NCBI GenBank assembly: GCA_030407085.1
Contig: CM059585.1
Coordinates: 67,320,501 to 67,384,500 of the forward strand
DNA from: Trichopria drosophilae
Taxonomy: Eukaryota > Arthropoda > Insecta > Hymenoptera > Diapriidae
DNA: 64,000 bases
Direction: 5' to 3'
The notes beneath the pieces are model-generated. The model had not been told where the DNA came from. It saw only the letters and a program-made list of their open reading frames with translations, and did no database searches. This document shows, piece after piece, positions 44,764-56,440 of this stretch; positions within the stretch are counted from its first letter, which is position 1, and each line of letters starts with the position of its first letter. The position numbers and the translations under genes are program-made.

Positions 44764-46940
44764 CTATATCCTCAAGCGGCCCTCTATAATCATCGATCCG
44801 GAACGGCGCGCGCAGCGCTTCTTCGAGTGGGGCCTACGCCGAGTGGGGCTTGGACAATGAATAAAAGCCAGGCGCAACGGAGTAGCAGAAGCAGTCGTCC
44901 TCCTCCTGTAGACGACAAGCCCGGAGCTCCATTTGGGTATCGCCCTCGTGGAAGCTCGACCCTCCAGCCCGCATCCTAGGACAACTTGAGTATCGCTCTC
45001 GTTGAACATCCACCGCCGCTCATCCTGAGTATCGCTCTCGATGAAATCCTGCACCGGGACAACCTGAGTATCGCTCTCGTTGACCATCCACCGCCGCTCA
45101 TCCTGAGTATCGCTCTCGATGAGATCCTGCACCGGGACAACCTGAGTATCGCTCACGTTGACCATCCGTCCACTGCTAGACTTGGGTATCGCCCTTGTCA
45201 AGGTCACCTGTTCCTGTGGTCAATGCATGGGCGACAGAATGGGGTAGTGCGACCATCGAGGATATTCCCTCATTGAGGCCTTCTAGTTACTGGAGTTGGA
45301 GATCGCTAACACGGGGGAAAGCCGACCTACTCCAAGGCCGGCAAGTCCTCCGTAGTCGACCTGACCTTCGTCGACCCAAAATTGATGGGGGAAGGGTTGG
45401 GCTGGAAAGTTAGCGACCGATACACGGGCAGTGACCATCACGCCTTGGTGTACCAACTCCAACTGACCGGTAGAGCAGCAAGTAGAGTTCAAAGTTCGAG
45501 GAGGGCACCGGCCACCTTCGATCGAGAGATGTTCCTTTACAGCTTGGAACAGATGGAGGTCGAGGGAACAGCGGAGGAGAGAGCCCAATGCCTCACCCGA
45601 GCCTTAACAGCGGCCTGCAATGCCTCTATGGCCGTGAAATCAAATCCTCGCGGCCGACCGCCGGTTTACTGGTGGAACGAGGACATCGCAGCTATTCATC
45701 GAGAGTGCCTTCGGGCTCGAAGGCTGCACCAGAGAGCAATTCATAGGCCCCGGTACTACCAACTGGCGGCGGACTATGAAAAGAAGAGGAAGAGGCTCAA
45801 GATTGCCATCAAGGCCGCAAAAAGAAAGTGCTGGCAGGACTTTTGTGAGGAGGTGAATCGTGACCCCTGGGGTCGGACGTATAAAACGGTCATGAACAAG
45901 ATCAAGCCCAGGGGACACAACGCACAATCTTGTCCATCCTTCCTTGACAAAGTCGTCGGCCATCTATTCCCAGAACAACGGAAACGGCCGATCGGCACTG
46001 GTCTGATGGCAATCAGAGGTAAGGGCCCAGGAATGGATGGGGTACCTGGTATGGCAGTGAAGATCGCAACGCTGAATGTCCCGACCATCTTCACATCGAC
46101 ATTCAGCGCTTGTCTGAAGGAAGGACGCTTCCCGGGGCAGTGAAGGAACAGAGATTGGTGCTTCTGTCCAAGGGAAACAAACCCCCGGACGATCCATCCT
46201 CGTTCCGACCTCGCTGCATGCTGGACATCCCCGGCAAGCTTTATGAGAGGGTTATCTGTGCCAGACTAGAAGAAGCCATCGAAGATGCGGGAGATCCTTC
46301 CGACAATCAGTTCAGCTTTCGGAAGGGGCTCTCAACCATCGACGCAATCGGCCGAGTGAAGGCAATAGCCACGAATGCGATCAGTGGCAGCCAAACACCA
46401 GGTGCATTTGTGTCATCATTGCTCTAGATATTCGGAACGCTTTCAACACGGCCAGATGGGACTGCATCATGCAATCACTCGAAGATCTGAAGGTGCCGCT
46501 CTACCTAAGAGCAGCCATCTCAAGCTACCTAACAGATTGGACTCTGTATTATGACACCGATGACGGCAGGCACTCATACAACATCACGGGAGCCGTGTCA
46601 CAGGTTTCGGTTCTGGGACCCTTGCTCTGGAACGTCATATGTGACAGACTGCTTAGGCAATCACTTCCAGACGGGATGTCCATGATAGCTTTCGCAGACG
46701 ACCTTGCACTAATCGCCGTCGCGAAGACCATCGATGAGGTGCAATTTAGCGGAGATGAAGCTATCGGGGTAGTAGCTAGTTAGTTGAGCAAATATGGTTT
46801 AAATCTGGCGGCAGAGAAGACAGAGGCGGTGCTCATCTCTCGAGCGAAGAAAAGGTCGTACGCCACCTTCACGGTGGAAGATACGCAGATCAGGAAGGTG
46901 GACGCTATTAAATATCTTGGGGTCACACATGAAAAATGTT
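44764..46940 (+). mobile_element. R1-clade LINE, internally deleted and 3'-truncated
   Basis: A GC-rich element in AT-rich DNA. It has a leader with tandem repeats (44985-45180), a short remnant of the endonuclease domain and a broken RT. The endonuclease part carries NAWATEWGS-like text and ends SDHHALVYQL; the RT box is FADDLALI. No poly-A or target duplication was found; similarity stops near 46940 (GVTHEK). Assignment to R1 rests on the motif pattern only. Confidence 0.75.
44985..45180. repeat. 36/72-bp tandem repeats in the R1-like leader
   Basis: Five copies of (c/t)tgagtatcgctctcg(a/t)tga-like text; two full 72-bp units alternate 'accatccaccgccgctcatc' and 'atcctgcaccgggacaac'. The repeats are open in frames on both strands (LSIALDEILHRDN on plus; SDTQVVPVQDLIE on minus). 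They are probably a 5' leader minisatellite and not a protein gene. Confidence 0.8.
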
Positions 46941-46960
46941 GACGTGTTCAAAATTATAAA
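45230..46960 (+). pseudogene. R1-like ORF2: endonuclease end and reverse transcriptase, frameshifted
   Basis: Endonuclease tail: VDLTFVDPKL (about 45355) and WKVSDRYTGSDHHALVYQLQ (45405). Linker: PVYWWNEDIAAIHRECLRAR. RT: GPGMDGVPGM (46030); frame change near 46110; GRTLPGAVKEQRLVLLSKGN, PDDPSSFRP; NQFSFRKGLSTIDAI; frame change near 46425; DIRNAFNTARWDCIM; SVLGPLLWN; MIAFADDLALIAV with catalytic Asp-Asp intact; then a TAG near 46783 and AAEKTEAVLISRAKKRS. Two frameshifts and one stop inactivate it. C-terminal zinc region missing. Confidence 0.85.
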
Positions 46961-49225
46961 ATACTAACTACAGCACCTTCTAAAACGGACAGTGAACTAT
47001 TATAAAATATATACAAATGTTTCCAAAGTATTCGAATTTATTTTATATGGAAATAATGAAAAAGATCTGAATTACAAAGTTTAAAAAATTACTTGACAAA
47101 TTCAACTATCATTGAGAAGTTGAGACGAGAGTAGTTAAAAGAAATCTTTTTTGTTTATTTAACTTTGTTGATGTTGCTAATTTTACTATGTTTCCTGCAG
47201 TTAATATTATTTATCAAATAAACGAAAAAGTATTCCGAATGATTGAACATCAAGAAATGCGACATTATGCATAAAACTCAAACACTAATATAATAGAAAA
47301 GCAACCACCAATAGCTGCAATATAAAATTTCAAGAAAAATTTTAGTAGATTTGAATATTTTTCAACTACGCAGGGAAGTTCGATACGCTTCAAGAAAATT
47401 TCTAAGTTGCAGTTACTACCGCAAAGAAGTTAAATCAACTAAAAATATAGTTTTGCTAAAAATAAATAAAAAATATATCGCTCCATCATGTTGAATAGTT
47501 TTAGTTAATGGGTAGTTAGACTGTAAAAATGCTTCTAAATTTAGTGAAATGAATAACCGTTTTCTTAACTACATTTTTAGTTGATTTAACTCCTTAATGG
47601 TTGTAACTACAACCTACAAAATTCCGTTGAGGACCTATTGAAACACTTTCCGTAGTTAAAACATAGCCAATTCAATTAAGAATTTTTTCAGTGTAGAAAG
47701 GTGTGGATAGTATCACTGAAAGTTATAAAAGATTGCCATCCTCAAACAATTGTATACAACAATCATTTTAGAGAAATTCTGAGGCCATATTCTGAAAGTA
47801 TACATTAAATTTGATTTCGAAACCTAGGTATGTACGCTAAATTTTGTTTTGGTTCAGATAATAAAATATGAAAATAAAATTAAAATAAACCGGTCGAAGA
47901 TACATTCAGAATTTACGTCATTTAGAATAACACGTTCAGAAACTCGTACTCTGGAATTGTTTTCTTAAAACAAAACCAATTTTTAAAGAAGAAATATAAA
48001 AAAATACTCCAAGTGCAACCAAAAGTAATTTTATATATAAATATGCCGTATACTTTATGACTATGACTCGAAAAGGACGACTATGCAAGAAGCTCATTTC
48101 AAATTTGGCGGTTAATTTGACTATGGTATCAACATGAACGTTTCTCGTTATTGTCAACAGGTGAAGAATGAATTATTCTGTATAATTGCAATCGATTCTC
48201 ATTGATATATAAGCCTGCGTTTCAGTTTTGCCAGTAATGCGTATTTTAAGCGAAATAGTCTACAAACTATAAGCGATGCGTTTACGATTGTTTTAGGAAA
48301 TATTTACATGAACTAAAAAATACGTTACTTATAATACAGAAAAATATTTAGTACGGTGAAGCAAATATTTATTTTCTTTAAGTTAATATTTATTTGAACA
48401 CGAAAAGTCATTGCTATAAGTAAGAATTAGTAATTTATTCCAAATACGAAAATATGTCTTGCAATGAAGAAACTATTTGTTGAAATTAAAAATGCATTGC
48501 TTAAACTTATATATAATAAATTTATGTTTTGAAAAAATAAAATATTTTGTAAAATTAGGAAATATTTACCTTAGGATTTATTTATGTTTTACAAATAAAC
48601 GATGAATATTCTTTCTAATAAATATTTTGTTCCGATTATTCAAAGAAAAAAGTTATGAATCGAATAAATTTTTATTAAAATTTATCAAAGATACGCACGG
48701 GCAATGGTGTTTATGTCTCTACCGTATTGTAAATTATATATGGTCAAATAAAGAAAGAAAATAATTTTTATTTTTACACAATTAGTTGTAACAAAATATT
48801 CACGATGATTCTAATATTTAATATAATATGTACATGCTTTAAAAATAATAAATGTACTTTTAAAGTAGGAAAGACGGCTCCGATACTCAAAGTTCCTATA
48901 TTGACTTATAACATATTGAAATTTTTCCACAGTTGAGCAACATAGACATTTTTTATACTGGAACTATACTTACAGACACAATAATTCTGAACATATATTT
49001 TGCAATTTATGAAAGAAAAGATGTATATTTATATTTCTGAATAAAGTTATTATTCTTTATTTCAGAATCACGGTGCATTTTTGCTGATCGGAATATTGCT
49101 ATTGTTCAGTGTGTAAAATTAGTGACAGAATATTTACTGGACTTTGTGCATATAAATGAATATTCTCATCTCGTAATATTGAAAACAGTATTAAATTGAA
49201 GCTGATATAATTTCCGATTATATAC
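46961..49225. other. AT-rich, no gene; weak inverted repeat at 47340-47700
   Basis: Very AT-rich. Diverged inverted blocks gttaaatcaactaaaaat (47427) and atttttagttgatttaac (47571) with weaker pairing outward to ttttttcagtgta near 47685-47697, suggesting a decayed foldback MITE. No coding frame of interest. Confidence 0.4.
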
Positions 49226-49234
49226 TTGCTTTAT

Positions 49235-49550
49235 AATGTGTCAAAAAAATTTAGGATGTTTGTAACGACCCTTTAATTTCCTTCGCATTAGGGCACATTT
49301 TGCATTTGGCAATAATACTTTCCCCATCTTCTGAACTTTTTCCGTAATTCACTTCCACATATCTGCCATCAAAATACGGAATATTTTGACATTGACGACG
49401 TAATAATATTACGTCTTCCACATCATTCACATCAAAAGTGCCGTCTAAATCATGTGCATTTTTACTGTGGGAAGTTTGCTCCATCATAGCAATCACTGAA
49501 CTATGTGAAAAGTACATTATCATTACAGTTTGCACGTCTCTCAACTTCAA
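49235..49550 (-). pseudogene. BED-type zinc finger fragment, hAT-like transposase N-terminus
   Basis: The minus strand reads PYFDGRYVEVNYG, then IIAKCKMCPNAKEIKGSLQT followed by S-stop-NF. The pattern 'C-x2-C-x-(I/K)-x-G-S-x-x-(T/S)-S-N-F' is the BED zinc finger start in hAT-type transposases and related genes. The His pair would follow but the frame is stopped. No catalytic domain nearby. Confidence 0.5.
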
Positions 49551-50780
49551 AGATTTAAAAACATGACATTAACAAACAAATTGTTCCATCTCTTCGGTAG
49601 AACGTGGATAGTTTTAGTATATCCTTCCATAAAGCTTGTTTGTTATTACTATCTATATATAGAACCACAGCTATGTACCTAGATCAGCACATTATACATA
49701 TAAGCATTCGAAATGTAAACAGGAAATTGTTCTATAAATTGTTAAACTGTTTAGAATATTCTTTATGCATTCGCTTACTATTTGGAGTCCATCTGACCTA
49801 TAATTTTCTTTCTTTCTTCCTGAAATTGTGCGCATTACATTAATTCTACGAAAATTAATTAATGGAATGTTCCATGCAATGTTGCTAGGATGTATAAATG
49901 TAATTTATACTTGACAAATACGTAATAAAAACACTGAATAGTAATCATGTTGAATAAAAATGTCTATACCATTTAGTACATGGTATGTACCGTACACACT
50001 AAATAATATAACAGCATTAAGTTCCTCATCGAGGAAGTGATGTTATAGCAATTGTTCTTAATGAGCAGATTACTATATGTATTTAAATGCGAATGTATTT
50101 ACAAATTGTTTAAATAAAGTACATTGAAATGCATATTAAAATAATATTTTAGAGAGGAATCGTCAACGAACCAGCAAATATTGAATAGTACTTCGAAGCG
50201 CTTGTTGCGACGGGCAAAATCCGCGAATCACATCCAAAACGAAAGAAGGAAGAGAACCAGCATCAATTGAAAATGCGTCCTTCCAATTCGTAGTCCGCAT
50301 TCTTCTACAAAAGTTAATAAGGTGCCACGAAATGCGTAAAAAGCGGAAAATCTGAATCAAAGGAATCAAATAGTGACATTTGTTAGTGCATTTTTGAGGC
50401 CTCCGCCCGAGCCACCGCCAGGTGAAAGGGGTGAAGAGAAGAAGAGGAAGTAATAGCCTCTCCTCTTTGTGCGATTCGCCACACCGAAGAAAAAGCTAGA
50501 GAAGTGCACATTACGGATGATCAAATGTAACTGAGGCTCCGGGGTACCCCCTCCAGACCAAACCAGCCTAGACCAACTCTACCGAGTCAAGTCTCCGTAT
50601 AATGATAGATAACAGTGCAAAGTCTATTGGTGAATTGGTGGAAGTGTCCAGTGTTGTGTTTATGAAAACAAAGAGTGAGAAAAAAGGACAATAAAGTAGA
50701 GACTATAAGTTACATATAGTGTACTCATGTTATAGTTTCAATTATTATAAAAAATGACAAATTTGCAATCTTTGTAAAAT
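49551..50780. other. no confident gene
   Basis: AT-rich to 50390, then a more balanced 50400-50600 section (ctgaggctccggggtacccc) that looks like retroelement leader or LTR text but has no partner in the window. Confidence 0.35.
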
Positions 50781-50784
50781 TGTT

Positions 50785-50949
50785 TGCACATCTGCGAGAA
50801 TGCCGATTATCTTTCTTTTGGTGTTATACGTACTAGCCCCGTTATGCCCATCGGCGAGGATACCGATTTTTCAAAGGGGGGAGGTGTTTCGATAGAAAGT
50901 AAAATTGTTTGTACATCTGCGAGGACACCGATTTTTCGTGGTGCGGAGG
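50785..50949. repeat. three degenerate repeats before the LTR relative
   Basis: catctgcgagaatgccgat, catcggcgaggataccgat and catctgcgaggacaccgat occur at about 50790, 50850 and 50915, the last two followed by ttttcnnn-g-gg-ggtgt. Minisatellite-like block adjacent to the LTR. Confidence 0.6.
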
Positions 50950-51241
50950 TGTCACGTACCGGTCGGTGGTACGTAACGTCCGTTCCACCCATATTATATC
51001 ATTTATTCTAATAAAGTAAACTATTATCATTTATCCAACCTGAGAATATAAGCGAGGTGCATCCTTGCACGGTGAAGCCGAGCGAAGAAAGTGCACCCTC
51101 ACCATAATCCCACGGTTGGAAAAAAATGCGACGATGAACTCCGCAGCGCTATCGTCAGTTGGTGAACGGCGTACACACAATTAACGTCGCGGGTAATAAT
51201 TTCACATCCGATCCCACCACTCAAATACGTAGCGCTTAACA
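50950..51241 (+). repeat. diverged LTR, relative of the solo LTR at 18.2 kb
   Basis: Begins TGTCACGTACCGG and ends CGCTTAACA, about 290 bp. It shares cacccatattatatcattta, tcccacggttggaaa and tcagttggtgaacggcgtac with 18222-18516 read on the other strand. No matching flanking duplication was found, so it may not be a clean solo LTR. Confidence 0.7.
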
Positions 51242-51311
51242 TGTGTAGAAAATTAACTATCTATGATCTTCATTTAGAAGTTTTGACATTTTATTTGGTA
51301 ACATATTATAA

Positions 51312-51480
51312 CCTGTAGCGCAGCGGTTAGCGCTCGTGCTATGTTAGAATGCGATATTATGGACGCAGGTTCAAATACTGTCACGCCATAAAGTGTCTGC
51401 GAGCGACAATAATTGTAAGAAAATAGGTCAAAATGAAAGATTGCTAAATGTAAATAAAATATTTAAAAATAAAATAATAG
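51312..51480 (+). repeat. tRNA-derived SINE-like element
   Basis: A box TAGCGCAGCGG at 51316 and a partial B box GGTTCAAATAC at 51368, 52 nt apart, followed by an AT-rich tail with several aaataaaa blocks. The segment between the boxes does not fold into an obvious cloverleaf, so this is a SINE or tRNA relic and not a tRNA gene. Confidence 0.5.
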
Positions 51481-51919
51481 GTATATAATATTAATAAAAT
51501 ATTGAAATTAAATCTTTTTGAAACGATAATACAATTTTTAATCCCTGCAAGGACCGTTTGGCGTTAGCCTGACAATAGTATGGGTAATGATATGGAAAAC
51601 GCTCGTAGCTCAGACTAATGCCATACCTTTGACCAACACAAAAATCATACAACATCCAGATCGTAGCAATAATCGTGCAAATAAGGAAGCTATTCTGATG
51701 CCACAACGATATTTCAAAATGAGCCAGGACATGCTTTTGAACAAAATTCGCACCTTAATTTCTTCATATTTATCAGGCGACTCATGTGCACCTGTATGTG
51801 CAATTCAAAAATCTCGAATGTAATGTCTGTGCCCGTACGACTACGTTGGAATTCGTTGTAGGCAAATATGTACACGTTAACCCGTATCAGGGTGACTAAT
51901 CGGCAAATCTTTATAGAGA

Positions 51920-52440
51920 CCCAAAGAAGGACTATGCAAATACGAATCTAAAATAAAAGTACAGTGATATGCAATCGCGCGTTTACGATAATCAAAATCG
52001 TGACCTGTTTCTATACGATGTTTAGTAAGAGCAGTGTGATTATTTTCTTCGCAAAAAATATTACGTCTGTGTTCTTTTATTCGTGTTTCAAGTAGTCTTC
52101 CAGTCTCTCCTATGTATACACAGCTTCAATGATGGCAAGGAATCGAATATACTACACCACTTTTTTTTTAAGTTTGTTTAACTTATCCTTAAAAGGTTTG
52201 ATACCTCCGATATTAGTGTTAACTGGTTTTTGTACAACACGTATATGTTGCTTTTTTAAGGTCTTAGAAACTTTCTCTGTTAACCCTTTGACATAAGGAA
52301 GGGAGGTGGTAGTAGTAATGTGATCTGTTGCAGCATCACGGCGTTGTATATTATTGTTGTAAATGCTGTGAGTACATTTACGAATAATTTCTTGATTCAA
52401 GTCAAGTGGATAATTATTTTGAGTTAATTTTTTTTTTTTT
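51920..52440 (-). pseudogene. Penelope GIY-YIG endonuclease relic
   Basis: The minus strand reads LPYVKGLTEKVSKTLKKQHI, RVVQKPVNTNIGGIKPFKDK, then YSIPCHH-stop-SCVYIGETGRLLETRIKEH and KHRIETGHDFDYRK. The layout is the same as in the 17.5-kb element but the sequence is clearly a different Penelope lineage. A TGA lies between the Cys pair and YIG. RT and terminal repeats missing. Confidence 0.8.
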
Positions 52441-52447
52441 TTTTTTT
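52426..52447. repeat. poly-T run
   Basis: About 20 T, next to the Penelope relic and the hairpin minisatellite. Confidence 0.8.
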
Positions 52448-52454
52448 GTTTTTT

Positions 52455-52690
52455 ATTATAATCTTAGTTGTTACTATTACAATTTCTTTCGTTAAATATA
52501 ATCACAGCTTTCCCGATTACAATTAATTTTGTAAATTGTAATCCCATGTTTTCCGATTACAATTACTATCGTTAATTGCAATCGAAAATCTTCCCATTAC
52601 AATTACTCTCCTTCATTGTAATCACTGTTTTCCCATTATAATTACTATCGTTAATTGTAATTTAAAAAGTATCTATTACAATTGACTGAA
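52455..52690. repeat. 40-bp minisatellite with an internal palindrome in each unit
   Basis: Six units of 39-40 bp starting near 52475, 52515, 52555, 52595, 52634 and 52673. Each carries an imperfect inverted repeat of the form attacaatta-ctatc-gttaattgtaat followed by c-rich text (cactgttttccc). Arms vary together in several units. Confidence 0.8.
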
Positions 52691-53230
52691 GTATTGGTTA
52701 ATGATTAATTTATAACGATAATAGTTGCCAGAAGTGTTCCTCATTTCTGACGCGAATTACTGTTGTACTTGGTTTGTAGTGTCGTTTAACCAGAATGGGG
52801 CATTCCATAGAGAGGGCAAACTTTGAGTCTCAGATTTTATTCATAATTGGGCATTGTTATGTTTTTCGGGTGTACTTGAAGTTCATTTTCGGATTTTACA
52901 AAATTTCAATTATTTTGCAAAATATTGTTAATTTAATTTTTATCTCGAAATCTATTGATGTTAGTAAAAAGTTTTCCTACAAAAGTTATGTTGAAAACAT
53001 TGAAATTTAATAATATGTGTTATAAAGATCAATAATATAAGTTTTTAATTAATTTATTTAAAAATTAAATTTTTAATCATTTTTTTTGCACCCAAAGTAC
53101 ATAATTTTTGTTTTCAAAATATTTTTAAATTGAAGTTCTAAATGTTATTTAAAAACTGAAATTTTCAGAGACGCGTTTCTTGTAATTTTCGAGAAATTAA
53201 TTTTTGAAATTTTCGTTGCGGGCCTAGTCC
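52691..53230. other. AT-rich, no gene seen
   Basis: No reading frame or repeat of note. Confidence 0.4.
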
Positions 53231-53239
53231 TTGAGGCTG

Positions 53240-54260
53240 TCGTCGGACCGCTCACAGGGTACTAAATATAGCTTTCCAAAGCATTTGCGACTTGTACGAA
53301 ATCATTATACATTCTCTTCTTTACATTAATTTCAACCTTCCCCTGAATTTCATGCCGATGGACTAGCATCATCAGGGGATCCTCCGTTCGATTAATCACA
53401 TCGAAAGCCGTTTCGAGGACTAATCTGTCATGCATACATTCCAGATTCAAAAGGCTACGACCTCTCAATTTTCGGGGCAAATACAGTCGTTCCACGAAAG
53501 ATCTTGGATGCAAACTGCGTTGCATAAAAATCATCTTCCGCGTACATCTGTCGAGACCCCTTAGCTCGTCAACGTTCCACTTAAGTGCTCCAAATGAATA
53601 AAGCACTGGTAAAACGGCCAACATATTCGTGGCTGTCACCTTCTTTTTTCCCGTCAATTCTGACCAGATCTGGAGAAGGCGCCGGTATTTCTTAAAGATG
53701 GTCGTTTTAGCAGTCTGCACATCCTGGACATGCTTCTGAGGCACTCCCAGGTGTGTGTAGGTTTCCTCGGCGCTAAGGTGGCGGATGACACTTCCGTTGA
53801 CGAGCTGCATATCGTTGTTGTTGGAGTCTGTCCTTCCTCTGTGCAAATGAACGGCTGTACACTTGTCCAATCCGAATCCCATGCCTATATCTCTCGAGTA
53901 TGTGAGGGCGATGTTCAGAGATCGATGTAATTGATCCTCGCATGATGCGCATCATTTAAGATCATCCATATAGAATATATGGGTGATCTTATGTAAATGC
54001 CAGGCGGCTCACACATGTACCCTTGAAATTGTCGGAGAGCAACGGCTGGAGGAAATAGTGCGCTGCAGAAGAGCAAAGGAGTCAGAGAATTTCCCTGATA
54101 GACGCCTCTTTGGAATTGAACCAGTCTAGACATGGTTCTACGCTAGTCCGATGTCATGACAAAGCGCGTTTTCCAAAGAGGCATCAGGCCTTCTACACTT
54201 CTCACTATATTTGGGTGGACATGGAGGCGTTTGTGCAACAAGCTTAAAAGCTCGTGCGAT
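53240..54260 (-). pseudogene. LINE RT C-terminal half (R2/R4-like lineage)
   Basis: Upstream frame (53915-54133): FQRGVYQGNSLTPLLFCSAL, the 'RGxxQGxxLSPLLF' RT block. Near 53960 a degenerate YMDD-like box falls in a frame change. The main frame (53262-53882): MGFGLDKCTAVHLHRGR, LSAEETYTHLGVPQ, ATNMLAVLPVLYSFGALKWN, LRGLDRCTRKMIFMQRSLHP and RLYLPRKLRGRSLLNLE. This pattern is that of LINEs of the R2/R4/Dong group or a related clade (tentative). The C-terminal zinc finger/nuclease part is missing; at least two frameshifts. Confidence 0.75.
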
Positions 54261-54539
54261 GTTCAGTCATGGATGGTTGAATCTTTGTTTCACATTAAAG
54301 AGTATTCGGTGTTTTTTAAACTTGTGTAAAGTGCTTTATCGTTGATGTATATCAAAATATTGCTGAAAAATGAGTGCAAAAGATTCACGTGGCAAAGGAA
54401 TGTTAAGAAAACTGCGAAAAATCAGGTATATATTTAAGAAATGTTTTCTTGATACTTTGACTTGAATAAAAATGAAGCAGAAAATACGTTTGCGAAACTC
54501 ATTATACAGGACCGCAAAATTGCTGAAAAGTCAAGCTCT

Positions 54540-56440
54540 TTTGGTACAATAAAGTTTCATCTCCATGCGACGTGAACTGAAATCACGTATGACCAAAGCA
54601 AAGAAAGCTTACGTGTGTTCTTTATTCAATAATTACACTAACCTGACAACACTGTGGTCACTCCTCCAGAAAATAGAATTCCGCATGAAGCTTCTTCATC
54701 TACCCTTCAGCATTTTTCACCATCAGATTGAACTTATATTGCACTTATTATATCACAGTATCACCATCTCACCCTACGAGCACAACATCAGAGTTGCTAA
54801 GTATTTAGTGAAATTCTCCATCACCTGGTTCTGAAGAATTCACTATTCCATTCATAGTTGAAGTCTGGATTGTCAATGCGTGTCTGAAAACATCTCGAGG
54901 TCGTAGCCCTGATGGATTACAACTATCGCATTTGAAGCAGACATTTACTATCATTAGTAGCCCATCGACAAGCAGCTATAATATGAATTTAGCATGCGGT
55001 GCCTTTCCAAGCATATGGAAAAACATTTTTATTGTACCACTTAATAAGAAATTGAATATTGTAGAGACATCAGTATGCATTTCGATACTATAACAGTACT
55101 CAAATAGCCTTACTAAAAATTCTGGATGACGCCCGTTAGGCGATCGAGCGGAATTTCGTCACTATAGTAATACTTTTTGAACTTTCAAAGCCTTCGATTC
55201 CCTATGTCAAGCTGTGATCTTACGTTGTTTGCGCGATGTAGACTTCGGCGAAATAGCAATTCGCTGGATCTTCTCATTCTTATCAGAAGGCTCGCATACA
55301 ATTGTTGGAAAGGATGGTGATTGCTCACCACCTCTCACGACAACGTCTGGCGTACCGCAAGCTACTATTATCGAGATATTATTGTCGAGATAGCCGACGA
55401 TGTTAAAAAAAAAAAAAAAACAGAAATGCCCCTTTTGGACTATTTCTTATGGAAATAGACCAACCCACCGTCCACCGCATTTCTGCACACCAGTGATAAC
55501 AACACAGTTCTTACATCCAGACGAAATTACGTTAATAATCACATTCTTACATAATTGGCATTATGTTTAACACAGAACCAGACCGGGGATCTAGGAAATA
55601 TGTTGTTGGACCTACAGTTTTAAGTGGAATCCGAACCACTATTCGTCTCTTGGGCTTCCCGTCGTGTCTTTTTTCCGGGATTTTTGGACGTGAATCTTCC
55701 CTTTTCTTTTTTTTGAGAGTTCTCTCCACACTTTTGTTGATATTTTTGCAGTCATTTCAGAGTTTCAGAGTTTGAGGCTTGTTTGTTGTTATTCCGATTT
55801 CGTTTGGTTTGCTCGAGTCTTCTGCTCTTCGCTTAATCATACCTTACTTAATCGGATTCAGAGTCGATGAGGTTGCTGTTTTGCAAGTTTGCAAGATATG
55901 TTTCATGTTCGTCGTTTGATTCTTTCTCTTCAATGAGTTCCTTGGCCAAGGAGGTAAAGGAGTTCCACAATCTTCCGTCCCTCAGTATCTCTTTTAGGGT
56001 TACGGTTTCTATATTATGCTGGATTTTAAATCTTTGTCTAAGGTGGTCGTATTTTGGGCAGTCTTCTTGTAGGTGCTTGGCGTTGTCTTCTGCGCCGCAG
56101 GTGCACTCTACCGTTCCGTTTCCGGTATCGATTTCTATACCAACCTTATTTTTCCAGCTGTTAAATTTCCCGTGTCCCGTGATGAGTTGTGTTGTCCATA
56201 TACCCCTCTATAGATCCTCATCATCGTCCCGAACCTGAGTCCCCAGTCTCTTCTTGCCACGGCACTCAACGCTCCAAGCCGACGATGTTAAATTTTATCT
56301 TCATTCACCAATGCAAGATTTACACCACACCATCAATTCTCTCTATATCGTCTAGAGTTCATTCGCTCTATCGGCTTCGTTATCGCAGTTCCGCATTGTC
56401 AACCAATATCAAGTTAATGTTAGTAAATTAATTATTTATA
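54540..56440 (+). pseudogene. LINE RT relic split by another LINE
   Basis: Left part: RRELKSRMTKAKKAYVCSLF (54565), ACLKTSRGRSPDGLQLSHL (54880), GAFPSIWKNIFIVPLNKK (54990), FDSLCQAVILRCLRDV (55200) and TTSGVPQA (55350), ending ADDVK at 55393-55407. The right part begins with the repeated ADDVK at 56278 and reads on FYLHSPMQDLHHTINSLY and later RLRYRSSALSTN. The 16-bp agccgacgatgttaaa at both borders (55392-55407, 56277-56292) is the target duplication of the inserted LINE. Frameshifts and an internal deletion before ADD show it is dead. Confidence 0.75.
55408..56276 (-). mobile_element. 5'-truncated LINE inserted in a LINE (16-bp target duplication)
   Basis: The minus strand starts LSAVARRDWGLRFGTMMRIY, then THHGTREI/ITGHGKFNSWKNKVGIEI, then the zinc-binding VECTCGAEDNAKHLQEDCPK (56060), the C-terminal end of an R1/I-type LINE ORF2, then about 250 bp of 3' sequence. 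Flanked by agccgacgatgttaaa at 55392-55407 and 56277-56292. Oddly the 3' junction on the coding strand shows a run of T, not A. Confidence 0.75.
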
